A DNA stretch of 64,000 bases from Chrysomallon squamiferum (lineage: Eukaryota > Mollusca > Gastropoda > Neomphalida > Peltospiridae). Below are positions 1-14,001 of the stretch, one piece after another. The DNA is taken from contig CM022679.1 of assembly GCA_012295275.1 (NCBI GenBank), forward strand, positions 1,874,616-1,938,615, written 5' to 3'. Made by a program: the position numbers and the translations under genes. The notes beneath the pieces are model-generated. The model was not told the DNA's origin. It did no database searches and worked only from the letters and a program-made list of their open reading frames with translations. How positions within the stretch are numbered: position 1 is the first letter of the stretch; each line of letters begins with the position of its first letter.

Positions 1-94
1 TACAATAACTCTGCACACTCAGACACCACAACTCTAGGACTTTTGTTAAGTGTACACTAAAGGGGCATAACTGTGGGTGTCACACTAGAAAAAC

Positions 95-156
95 CTTATG
101 AGTTGACGAGATTGTCTGGAAAGCTGCACTCTTCTTCTTTTTACCTCCAACCTCAG
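95..156 (-). CDS. Mhc: Mhc alternative loop-2 exon b
   Basis: 20 codons plus a split codon: [20 protein letters not shown], acceptor TTTTACCAG, donor GTTTTTC. It closely matches the loop-2 pattern GKSSAFQTIS of scallop muscle myosin. The phases are identical to the exon at 1007-937, so the two are most simply mutually exclusive. Confidence 0.88.
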
Positions 157-2195
157 CTGGTAAAAGAATACACAACATTGCTAATACACTGTACAACACA
201 AGGCTTGCTGTAAGTTCAACAAGTCTTTGACCTCTGTTGTATATGTCCTGCTAATGCAACTATAAAATGTGTATGCTGCACAAAAGCTGGTATAATGAAT
301 TTTGTCTGGCTGACCTGTAACTTTTCTTTTTTCTTAAATAGATAATTTCAATATCACTATCTGAATGTAATATTAATTTCATTTTCATAAAGTTAATATT
401 ACTACTGTCACCCACCCCCTACTATATGAAATAAATCTTCTTTTTTTCTTTATTTTTTTTAACTTTAACTACATCTTCCAGTTATAATATTCTTCTTTAC
501 CAGAACAAATGAATAAAAAATCTTATAAATATACGAGCATTGTGCAACATTTTCATCATGTACGAGTTGCATGAGCAAATAATAAAAAAATATACATAAT
601 TAAAGTCCTCTGTCCTCTACAAGTTGCGCTTACATCAGTGTATATATTTCCATACAAATATAAAACACTAGATGTTCAGTTCTTGACAGTATTAAATTCA
701 TAATCCAAAATGAAAAAATTTCAGTAAAAAAATAAAAACAAAAGCCTTTCCCTCACTTGAGCTGTAAGGAAATGATATTGGGGATATAAAATAAAACAAC
801 CCCCAATAGCTTAGTTAGTTTTAGAAGACAAAACAAATTGTTTATTTATCAGAAATGTTTAAAATCGGCAACATTCTGGTGGTGTAAAACTTATAGAGAA
901 CAGCTGGATCGGTCACAAGTGTTAACATGTTCGTACCCTGTGCATGTGTGACACAGTCATAAAACTGGCACCTTTCCGACGTCGTTTCACTTCCACCTCA
1001 GCAGCTTCTACAGAGTAAAATCAATGTAAAACATGCAGTAACTACACCTTTTTTTCTCTTTTATTATTATTTTAAATAATTCTTTTAACTTTTAAACTAT
1101 TATTGGCAAAAATATTTAATAATAAAATTTAATCTCTTATTTTTATATAATTACTATTACTATTATTTTTGTGGTTAGTGTTGTTGTTATTATTATTAAT
1201 AATAATATTATTGTCATTTTCATTATTATCATCATCATCATCATCATCAGCATCATCATTGTCATTGTCTTTCTCAATGTAAGCCACATGCAGTCTGATC
1301 AACCTGTTAAATTAAAGTATTATGTAATGAAGAGTGATGATGTATAAACATGAACCTTAAGAACTCTGTTTTTATTTCATATCAATTATAGTACACAAAA
1401 ACAAATCCTTTATAAAAACATTTTATCATTATTGACACAAAACATTTATCAAACTCAGTCAATTCTTTATAATTTCATTCTATTACTTAAATACATTAAT
1501 AATGTCACTGACCTTCTTGTGGTGCAAACAAAGCCTGGACAAATTTCTCTTTAGAGTGAGCAAGTAGATCCACCACAGTTTCATTCAGTGGATCCTTGTT
1601 CTTGTCCAGCCAGCCATTGATGTTGTATGGTACCTGAAAATACCATTATATCCCATTCTGAACTGACTGATCATAAAACAGTTTAAACATTTATAATCAT
1701 TTCTCCACTACCATTGTCTCCTTGTGTATTTGTAGACAGTTAGGCAATACAAATTACATGCTTTGAGTTAGGATCCAATGATATGATACTCAGAAATATT
1801 CACTTATATTTGTGACACTATTCTTGTAGTTATATTCAGCAATAATTTGATGGTTAATGTGCATTAATGAAAATACTTATAGCAGTAGAAATACCAGTAC
1901 TTAGAAAATAAATGTTATTTGAAATTTCAACATAGTAAACAATTATGTGTAAAAGCTCACACTGTAATAAAATATAACATACAGTGACTTTTTTAAATTA
2001 ATATTAACAACAGTTTATATGTTTATATGTAAAAAAAAAAAAAAAAAAAAAAAAGAATATCTAAATAAATAAAAATACCAGTAAACACCAGTTTTATATC
2101 AAATTCAAAATTATTATCTCTGATACATGCATTTTGTCATTTTGTATTTTTTGCATATTTTAGTATGTATGTATGTGCCGGTGCATAAATGCATG

Positions 2196-2233
<38 letters not shown>

Positions 2234-5043
2234 ATACTAAATAATTATTAAATATACAAACCACTCCAGCATAATGTTTCAAAGCGAAATGGCCATGTGC
2301 TGCACCCTTTGTACCCTTGACAGGCTTCATGAAGTTAGGAGTTTTACCCATGTGATTGGCAAACAGTTTCTCCTGGAACGTCTTGTCAGAGGCCTTGGGG
2401 AACATGCACTCTTCCTCTAGAATTGACAGCAGTCCCATAGGCTGAAACAGTCATATCAATGACTTTTAAAATTCTCTGAAAAGTTCCAACTAATAAAATC
2501 TCAACAAATAAGAATTTATTAATGAAATAGGCTGAAATAGTCATTTTAACAAAATTTGAATAATTCTTCATTAAAACAAAGAATTAACAGCAATCCCATA
2601 GTCTGAAATAGTCATTTTAACATATCTTGAATCATTTTTAATTAAAACAAAGAATTGACAACAAACCCAGAGGATGAACTATTTTAATATCATCTGAATA
2701 ATCGCATTCTAGGTAACATTTAACATACTTTAAACAGTTCAGATTAATACAACAAATAAGTTTAAAACACAGAACCTGAATTCATGTGGCAAGTTTTAAT
2801 CTATGGGTTGTTTAAATTATTAGGTCCTTAATACTAATAGTTTTAAAACATAATCTTGAAATTCATTTAGAAAAGTGTTATTCATAGAAATTATCAAACT
2901 ACTATGAATTCAACAAAAAAAAAAAATTTAAAACAGACCAGTCAGTAAAATATTAAAAACATCTATACACATACACACGTATGTATGTACGTACGTACAT
3001 GCATGCATGCATACATACATACATACATACATACATACATACATACATACATACATACATACATACATACATACATACAGATATAAATATAGATATATCA
3101 GCATCTATGTGAGTACATAATATTTAGCATGTATGCTTACCTTTTCAATAAGATCAATGCAGGCCTGCAAGTCCATACCAAAGTCAATGAATGTCCATTC
3201 AATGTTCTCTTTCTTGTACTCCTCCTGCTCCAGAATAAACATGTGATGGTTGAAGAACTGCTGTAATCTCTCGTTAGTGTAGTTGATACACAGCTGTTCA
3301 AAACTGTTGAACTGAAAACACGTAAAAAACAAATACTTCACCTAAAAATGTATCACTAACCACTGCCAGTCTAAATACAGTGAATATGCAGCCTTGATTT
3401 GTGAGTGAAAGATGTGGGGGTTTTTATTTCGTTGATTATTACTGTTTCATTTTTTTAATACCTCAAGTTCATAGTTTTAAGCCTTAAAATCGATGTTTGA
3501 CATCTCTGTCTAAGTTCATTTATTAATAAAAAATGTAGAGAATGAAGTGTTTACTTTGGACATAAATAATTTAAGTTATAAGATTTTAAATTCTAACACA
3601 CATATAAAAAGATTTTAAAAAATTGAACTGAAATTGTAATTTTTGTTGTTGTATGCTTACATCAAAGATTTCAAAGCCAGCAATGTCTAGTACACCAATG
3701 AAGAACTGACGCTTGTTCTTTGTATCCAAACTCTTGTTGATACGTATGACCAAAGCTTTGAACATGCGGTCATACAGGGACTTGGCCATGGCATTCACAG
3801 AGTAGACTACTTGATCTTTGGTTCGACCCTGGGTCACATATTCATTGCCTACTTTGATCTTGGGTTTGAGGAGAGCTTTGACAAAATCTCCAGTATTGAT
3901 ACCCAACAGGAAGGCACACTTCTCAGCCTCTGTAACAAATGACAATAATTAGTATCAATAAATGATTATGACATTACAGTTAGTCATGTGGATTTTGTTA
4001 CACATTTAATATTAAGCATGGCCCTTGATAAGCCAATCAAGGACTACTGATGGAAGCAACCTAATTAAGTAAAGCAAAAAACACTGATCTATTATCTGCA
4101 CAAATACTGATCATATCAATTTCACATAGCTTGCACAAATCAGCCACAAATTACTAATATAATAAAATTAATTCCAAATAAAAAATATAATCAAATTTAT
4201 TACAAAATTAAAACTATAATAAAAATAATTCCAAATTAAAACTATAATCAAATTTATTACAAAATTAAATCTATAATAAAATTAATTCTGAATTAAAAAT
4301 ATACTAAAATTATTTCAAAATGAAAAATATAATAAAAATAATTCCAAATTAAAAATACAATTAACTGTGAATTAAAACCAGTATATATATATTAGTAAAA
4401 CCAATATAATTATATATCTGAATGGACATTTCATCTTTAATTATCAATTAAAAATAACATTAATTCAGAATCATAACCAGTATAATTAAATATTAGTTCT
4501 GAGTGAACATTTCACCTGAAGTGCCATCAGCCTCAGCCTGCTCCTCTCTTGGCCTCTGTTTGAACTTCATCTCACCAAAGTGGATGACAGCTCCAGTACA
4601 TCTGTACATGCTGTTCTTCTCATCACCGGTGAAACCCAACACATCAAAGGCAACCTACAACATGAATTAATTCAGCAGTTCTATAAATTAATTAACTTGT
4701 ATACTTTTATCATCACAGGAGAAACCCAACACATCAGAGGCAACCTACAAATGAATTAATTCAGCAGTTCTATAAATTAATTAACTTGTATACTTTTATC
4801 ATCACAGGAGAAACCCAACACATCAGAGGCAACCTATGTTACATTAATTAACTTGTAGATCTTAACAGGATGCTTTTGTCAAATAGATAACTAAATCAGA
4901 CTAGATAAAACAGTGTGATTATAAATGTTTAAATTATTATTATTGGTTCTTTTATTTTCATTTATTATTATTATTATTTCTTTTTTATAATTATTATTAA
5001 TGGGTTTTTATTTTATTTATTTATTTATTTATTTATTATGTTG

Positions 5044-5085
<42 letters not shown>

Positions 5086-8000
5086 GATCTGTGGTAATTA
5101 TAAGTGATGAATATCTTTCTTTTTAGTTAAGTGATACATACATCAGTGAGTTTCATTTCTTCTGGGTCATCAATGCCATCTGCAGTGAGAGCCCCTTGGT
5201 TGATGAAGCTGTAGAGTCCAGCATCAGGGTTCATCAGTAGCTGATCTGTATCAAAGGTGATATATATAACACAGGGAACACAGGACAGATACATGTAACA
5301 CATAAAACACAGAGACAGATACACACAACACATGAAAAACAGGGACAGACACAAGCTAACATTCTCATGATCTGGTAGGTACATCCATGACACTTTTCAT
5401 TTTACTGATGTTCATATTATTATTAATGCAAATGGTCGCTTCTTGTCAAATCTAAATTTTGTGGAAAAAAAAGAAGTTAAAAGTACTAATCATAATAATA
5501 AAGTTAAATTAAAATGTTTTTTTTATCAAAACTTGATATATTTTCATTAAATTTAATTTCTTATATTTATTTGAGACAAAATTAAGTTAAATATCTGTAT
5601 CAGTTAAAAACCATTCTTTACACTGTATGTTTGCTGATAACTTAACATACAGCTTCCAGTACACACTTATTTGTTGTATTTTCTAAATAACTGTAAAATG
5701 TATGATACCAGCCAACTCTTTGATGGCCCCAGAACACAGCTGGTAGAAAATATGGTAGTTTCTTTCTTGAGGTTGCTGGAAGGTTACCCGAGATTTCTCA
5801 AGCAGGTCTGAAAACAAAGTTATAGAAAAAATCAGTTATTTGTTATAAGTATTAATCAGTGTAAACCAGCTGTATAACCTTTATTTGCAATTATTTTGTA
5901 TGTTATTTTGAGCTTCTTTAATACAATTACAGATTTACATGCATGTCCATCAAATCTAAATAATAAATTACTGTTTATTATAAGGTACATTAGAAGTGAG
6001 AAACAAATGAATGAATATAACTTAATATTTAAAGTTAATAAATGATATGATGTTTATAGTCAAAACCTGCTTTCTTACCACATAATCTCTTAATGAGTGT
6101 CCAAAACCAACAAACATTAATTTTTACATTTATCTTTTTCCTGAATCCAGGGGTATACAAAACTTTGATAACTTAGTAACTGGAATGGGCAATAGGACAA
6201 TATATGTATTGACAAGGATTGATCCAGCAACTATACACAAGGCAGTTAAAATTAATTTGACTTACATGTCTCAATGTCAGCACCTGCTATCTTGCCTTGT
6301 GTACCGAAGTGGATACGGATAAACTTACCCTAGAACAGAACATTCAGATTAAACTCTGTGGAAATGTATAATACTTTGAAAGATAAACATCATATTTAGC
6401 TCTGAATAATTATGTCTGCAATCTTGAAAATATAAAATATATTTTGTGTTAAGATAAAGTAATAATTCATTAAAAGTAGACATTGATTTGAAATACAGTT
6501 TAAAATTAACAAAGGTTTTAGTGTATGAATGTTGTTTTGTTGTGTGATATATTTACTATACAGTAATATCCACAGTATGTACTCACTGTTATTACCAAAA
6601 TAATTTTAATTGCTGAAATATTAATATTAGTAAAGAAACAAAATTTTTTTTTTCTTTATGCATTTGCATTCAATTCTGAATCATAGACTAACATTCTGCC
6701 CTAGTATCATGAAATGTGTTCATATTTACATTAATACATATAACATTATAATCAGTTGTAAAACATTTGTATTCTGTAAACATCCTTCTCATCTCCATGA
6801 TGAACATTTGACTCAGGACTGACCAAAGAGAACATTGGATGTAAAATTATTAAAATAAATTCACTGTTGCAATGTTTAAATTCACTGACACAAATGAAAG
6901 TATATGTTTGTAACATAAGAATTATGATATGATAAATGATTCTGAAAGGTGTCAGCTGGTAATAGATTAGTTAAGACAGTTCAATGAATGATTGCTTTTA
7001 TGTTACCGGATGTATTATAGAGCTGATCAGACATAATGATTATTTAAAAGATACTGGATGTACTACAGATTAGATTATTAAAAAGACAAGTAAAGGTTAA
7101 AATAAATGAGAAGTGTTACGTACAATTGAAAAAGTATAAGTTAGTTGTTTTTAGTTTAACAGTGTTACTCTTGTTACGCTTGTTGTTTCATACTTACGAA
7201 TCTGGACGAATTGTTATTACGTGTTGTCTTTGCATTACCATATGCTTCTAAAACAGGATTAGCCTGGATGATCTGATCTTCTAGGGTTCCAATCTGGGTT
7301 CCACACAACACACAGAAGGGAAGGAGGGGTGAAAAAAAGGGAACAAGTTATGAGTATAACTTTCACGGCAATCTGTATAGTCAAACTAATATTAAAAGGT
7401 TGGAAGAAAGGAGGTACCCTCTCTTGATCACACAGGTCAGGCTACAAGTCTAAAAACAACTTATTGAAAGAAAATGTATATTAGGGATGAAAAACAAAGT
7501 GGGAAAAGTTATCAGTCCATGTTACATGGTAAGAAAGGATGTTGACAAACATCTTCTACATGCTTTGGAAAGCTGAAATAAAAACAGATTAAAACAATTC
7601 CAAACAGATGGTTAAAAGATTTTAGTGGTGGGAATTGCTGCAATGAAAAACTGATTTCGTATGACACTGTAATTCCTGGTGTATCAATGAGAAGTACCAT
7701 GCTGATGAAATGCTTGATGGTTATAGTATTATATATGTGTATGTTAGTATGAGTTTCTATACTTGTGTCAAAAACCATAAAAGCTGCATGCAGTAAAATA
7801 ACTCAATGCAAATATTTGTCAGATACAAAACACACACCAACGCAGCGCAGTATGACAAAAAGTAATAAATATTTAATCCAGTACTTCGACTTCCAAAGCA
7901 ACCACCTCCTAGGAAGCACGCAGCGTCATGGCTGACTACAACATGGACATGATCTGCAGCATCAACTGTTGGCACACGTGGCTGAAGAGCAAGCATGATT

Positions 8001-8843
8001 TTGTTTCTAACTGTAGACTATCTGGCTTTGGTCTACACTACGACTAGACCACTACTCAACTAAACAACCTGCATAAGAGAAAGACATCATTTATAGCATC
8101 ATAAAGTACACTTCGAGGAATTGTCATTATACATGAAACTCTGTCATTCTGTCATTTTCAGTAAAGACTGTAATTTAAATATTTACATTAAAACAATAAG
8201 AAGAAAAGAAGTAGAAGAAGAAGAAGAAGAATTTAAGGCGAAAAAATATAGTAAATTATCTGAAAATAGTATATTTAAGGTTAAACTAATTATATTACTA
8301 AAGTTATGCCAATGCTAAAACAAATTAAATATAAAATTATCCTTGAAATGGTAAGTAGATTCCAAAAAAAGTGCCATAATTTCAATATTTTACCAGTTAT
8401 GCATTTTTTCTTCTTTTTTTTTTTTTGGTTTAATGTGTGAGTGTTTTAGCTTTTTAAAAAGTTGTCCAAGGGAGAAATGGTTAAGGAATTTTATGTTAAT
8501 ATAAACAGTTCCTCGATTTAACTGTAAAAATCATCTGAAAAAATTGTGTCTACATTAAAATTATCAAGATGTTTATGTTAGGTTAGAGGAATGGGGGGGG
8601 TTTTTGGTTTTTTGTTTTGTTTTGTTTTGTTCTCAGACTGAACAAGTTTAATGTATGTAAAATAACAATTTTAGATATTTTAAAAATTAAATTAAATGCA
8701 AAAATAAAAATAACTATAGATAAAACGAAATAATTTCAGATGATTTTACATAAAATTCACTCCACAGCTTATGATTCTGAGATGGAAGTGAGTCAGGAGT
8801 AACTTTCTAAACTAATATAAATTAATTTGATTAATTAATTCAT

Positions 8844-8874
<31 letters not shown>

Positions 8875-11283
8875 AGTAAATAAATTATAAATACAACTAC
8901 TACTATTATTACTACTACAACAACTACCATTACTACTACTAAAAATGTGATGATAATAATAAATGTAATAATTTAATAAATAAAATAAAAAATATGAATA
9001 ACTTACACATGAAACCTACAAAAATGTAAATAATAAGAAAAAAGAGAAAAACTCTAATTGTGCAGTTTCCCTCAACTCACTTCCTAACTCAATTCTCAAC
9101 TCAGTGTGTAGTGAAACCTCTCCATGTTAGCAGTTAGTAAAAGCTGTCAGTGTTAGCTGTTAGTGACAGGAAATTCTGCAGTTCACGTCGAAGGCTGCAA
9201 GCCATGTTGGAAACACAAATACAAACTCTCAGAAGTACAAGACTGTGAAAAAGACAAATGGGTGTTCACTCTCAATGCTGGAGTTGTTAAATCAGGTTGA
9301 AGATGTGTAAGGAGGAGATGGGGTGTAGGTTGAAGATGGTAAAGAGGAGCTGGGGTGTAGGTTGGAGATCAAATCCGAGACCACCACTGTCATGTACTTA
9401 CGAATCTGGAAGAGTTGTTGTTACGGGTGGTCTTTGCATTACCATAGGCCTCCAAAACTGGATTAGCCTGGATGATTTGATCTTCCAAGGATCCCTGAGT
9501 TTCCAAGGTGAAGGTAAAAAGGAAGGAAAGGTTAACTGTTATTAATGGGATTGATTCTGCTATTGATTCCTTAAGGATGGAACAATACCTTGTGGATAAA
9601 TTGTCCTTTCTGTGCAGCCCAACTGAAGTTTATCATTAATAAACATTTTAATGAAATCAGGGTGTTTTTATTGATCATTTGTTTTTTATTCTTTAGTAAT
9701 TTTGAGCAAAATGAACAATAGTCACTATCAGTGGGGCTACACATTCAGCAACCTAAAAAAAGAAGGGTTAGATTAATCCAGTTGAAAAGGGGAAAACAGA
9801 CATAGCTGGTTTATCACGGATAAACCTGAAACCACCCATTCGAGATGCTATAAAAGGGAAAAGTTGTTGATGTTGGGGCAGTTATTAATTCAACAATGGT
9901 TACATGGTGTGCACGCCAGCTGGGAGTCCTTAGTTGAACGTGGTAGTGTGAGGGTGGGGCACGCGATACTTACAAATCTGGAGGAATTGTTGTTACGTGT
10001 GGTCTTGGCGTTACCATAAGCCTCTAGCACAGGATTGGCTTGCACAATCTGATCTTCAAGGGTGCCCTTCTCTTGCTTCCCATCCTGATACAAGTGGGTT
10101 TCAGGGAAGTGGGTGGAAAGTAGTGTTTTCAGTTTATTGGAGAGTTATGGGTGGGGTTATTAGGATTTTCATTATTGGACAAAGGGTTAGTGTAATTAAT
10201 TTGTGTGTTGGGAATTTGGAAAAGAAATAAGAAGAAATAAAAGAAAATTCAAATTATTTTAATATTTACTTATTTATATACATATATTTAAATATAAGCA
10301 CATTTTGAATTAAAATTAATAAAACATGCTCATTTTAGAAAAATGCAACAATATAATAAATAATAGTGAAGAAATTAATTTTAATTATTTTTATCATCAT
10401 TCATAAAGATGCTGCTATTAAAAGCATAGAAGCAGTGAGTTCACTGTTAAAATAAATATCAGCTCTAGACATTAACAAAAGAGATATATAAAAATAAGTT
10501 ATCAGAAAATTAACAATGGCTGAAAAAAAGGTTCTTCTATATCTGTGCTTTCAGACTTATATGGTAACATACTTCATATTAAATATACAAAACTGAAATC
10601 AAAGAATATGTAAAATTATTTCAGCAACAATTGTTTTACAGGTCTGTTATTCACTAATTTATTTTCATTTCTTATTGAAAATATTTGAGTAAAATTTAAA
10701 TAATAATAATGTCTTATTCCATAAACTGTACATTCCAAAACATATTTGTAAAAAAAATGAAAAAATGAAAAAAAAAGGATATTTAATGATAGGTTTCTTT
10801 AATGAAGTAACAGATTAATTTAACATTACCTTATAGTCCAAAAATTAAATAATTTGCTTAAACTTGTACATTCATATTTAAAAGTTTTTGTAATTTACAA
10901 GAAAAAAAGAACAGATTTTTTTAAATGTTTAATTTAATATATCATTAAAAAAACTAAATTTTTATTTGTAAGGCTTAGCCATAATAATTGTAATTCATAT
11001 ACTGAATAGTTTAGATTTAATAACATCATAATTGCTCATAAAATGTTATTGTCTTGAATACTGTAATGTAGGAGTAGAAATGAATAACATCTAATTATAT
11101 CCTCACCACTATGAATTAGTTTTACGATAGTTATGAGACAACAACAAAATAAAAATAGTGATATCAAATAACACTATTTAAAAGATAATTCTAAAATGTC
11201 ATTTTAAAAAAAATAATAATAATAATAATATATATATATATATATATTGTGATAAAGCAAAATAAAGAAATAATTTAACTTTT

Positions 11284-11315
<32 letters not shown>

Positions 11316-12772
11316 TTAAAACTGTTGGATTAATTGAATTTGTATAATTTTTATTTTAATCTATTTAAATTCTGTTTTCTGAAAAAACACTGACAACAGC
11401 AAAATATCTTGTTATGAAATAGAAAACAGTTTTACCTTTTTCTCTTCCTGAGTTGGTTTATCTGACATGCCTTTTCCAGCAGCCACAAAGGCAAAATACT
11501 GGATTACTTTCTTAGTGTTTTCTGTCTTGCCTGCACCAGATTCTCCTCTAGAAAAATACAACAGTTATGTCCCTTTGATAAAGGATTCGAAAATGCAATA
11601 TCAGATATAGAAGTGAAGTTTAATAATTACATTTTAAAATAATTTTCATGAGCTATCAAAATACAACACTCCGCTCATACACACACAAAAGTGAAAAATA
11701 ATAACTCAAAAAGAATGATGCATCCTTCAGTTTTTTAACTTTCATAATCTACCAGTAAAGAATTTTTCATATTTTTGCCATTTATATTAAAAAGCTAATG
11801 TTAATTATAAGGAATTGCTTAAATTAAAGACGAAAAGTAATAAAGAAATCAACTTTCAAGTGTATGGCTTTTTCTGCACGTTATGCAATTGCAAGATTTG
11901 TTTTTATTAAATTTCTAAACTGAATATTTTCTAATCTTTATATTTTTTTTATGATAATACAATAAATATGACAAGTGACTTTCAACACTTAAACTCAAAA
12001 CAAATAATTATTCATTTAGTCATTTATTTTTTTTTTTTTTTTTTTTTTTTGTAATTTCGCTGGATTATGGCTTGCTAAATAAAAAAGTCAGTGCTTGTCG
12101 TCTGAATATTAAATGACCAATGGCGGAAAACTCACGTGATCAACATAGACTGGTTCTCTCGATCTGAAAGAGGAAAATAAGGTTTTAAAAACTACTGAAA
12201 ATAAAAATGTGCTAATATATATATATGCTGAAAAGCTTTTTATTTAAATAAAAAATTAAATAAAAAATATATTATAAGAAAAAACAAACAAACATGAATT
12301 TGTTTTGACCGCGCACTAAACTAGTTATTGTTACAAAGAACCCCGTTTCATATACATCAGTTAAGACATTAGTAATTGGTCTCTTTGACAAGTTTGATAA
12401 GCGCAATTGGGTTCATACAGTTCTGTATGGTACATATATATATTTGCACCAACAGAACAACCAAAAAAGAAAATAAATGAAATAAATAAAATAAAAATAT
12501 TGTGTTAAACCTCAGCTAACAAAGGATAAAACTAAACTGTAAGATCGCCTAAATAAGGTACATGGCAATGGCGCGAAGTAATGTGCCTAAATAATGCTGT
12601 GTTTAAAATATCTGAGTCAATTTTTTTCTAAAAACATAATTATTAATTTATTTTGTTATAAAATTATTGGACTTTGTTCACGTGTATTTGAAACGATCGT
12701 AATATTAAATACAAATTTATTATCAAAAATGTTTGATTAAATCTAAGTAAACGCACTTTTAAAAATTAATAA

Positions 12773-12826
<54 letters not shown>

Positions 12827-13961
12827 TATTATTTATCAGCCATGAAACTTAAATTAAACTAGTTATACATTAACAAAAACCTCAAATTCTAAAAATTCTT
12901 TCATAATTGAGAAGGATAGAGCCTTCACTTTATAGTTAAAATTAATAATGGAGATTAAAAATAGACATATAAGACTTTAAAGTAAATAAATAAATTCGTG
13001 TTTTACGGCCATCCCATCTAATGTTGCTAAGAAAACCTTTCTTTGCGTAAAGGAAACGTCTCCCATATAAGGAGTGTTAATCACATCTGACAGTTCACGA
13101 GGCATTTTCAGTAGCAGGTGAATCTCAGAGATCTACGTTGCTATAGTAACGGGCAAATGGTGCTGTTACGTTCGAGGTGTTATCTGAACAGAACAGAGGT
13201 TCAGTGTATTAAATACTGTTGGCTCCGCGCATTGTAAAGTTTACTCTTAGATAATGTATGACGATGTTCATGTTACTCTAATATTTAAATATTTTACTGA
13301 GGTTTGTGATTAGCTCAAAAAGAAAAAGAAATTGTTATACAAAGCAAAATTAAATATAAATTAATAAATTAACAACAACAACAACCAAAAATTATGGCTT
13401 TAACCAAATTATTTCTTTACATTTTTTTAAATAGGATTTTTGTTTTATTTTTCTTCTTGTTGTTTTGTATTTTTTCCTTTAATATTATGCTGTTTATTGT
13501 TTTGTTTTTCAACTTTATTATTATTATTACTATTAGTTGTTGTTGCTGTTGTTGTGGTACTAGTAGTAGCAGCAGCAGTTGTTGTTGTTGTTGTAGCAGT
13601 AGTGGTGTCTTTAATTAATTATTTACCTTGCAACATGTATTGGTAGGCGTTGTCAGAAATGGAGAAAAGATGAGGTGGCATCTCCACCCTTCTCTTTCCT
13701 CGGTACTTTTCTACGATTGACGCTGTGTAAATCGGAAGACGTCTGTATGGGTTGATTGCCACACAAAACAGACCAGAGTAAGTCTAGAAATAAACCGAAA
13801 ATTACGTCTTTCGCAAATGTAATGACGTAAAGAACAATAAAATTATGGAATTATTTAACAGATAATATTATCACATAGTGTGGTAAAAATTACTACTAAT
13901 TAACAGTTAAGCATGTAATGTGCTAATATACTGATAACTATTTGTGAATAAATATTACGTT

Positions 13962-14001
<40 letters not shown>

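Noticed and set aside
2985-3079. Evenly repeated ACAT array that could be mistaken for a CRISPR-like structure
   Set aside because: Simple tetranucleotide microsatellite without spacers in an animal intron.
7757-8049. Short ORFs on both strands near 7.76-8.05 kb (for example a 40-codon plus-strand frame starting MADYNMDM)
   Set aside because: No domain, no splice context, and inside an Mhc intron; probably chance.
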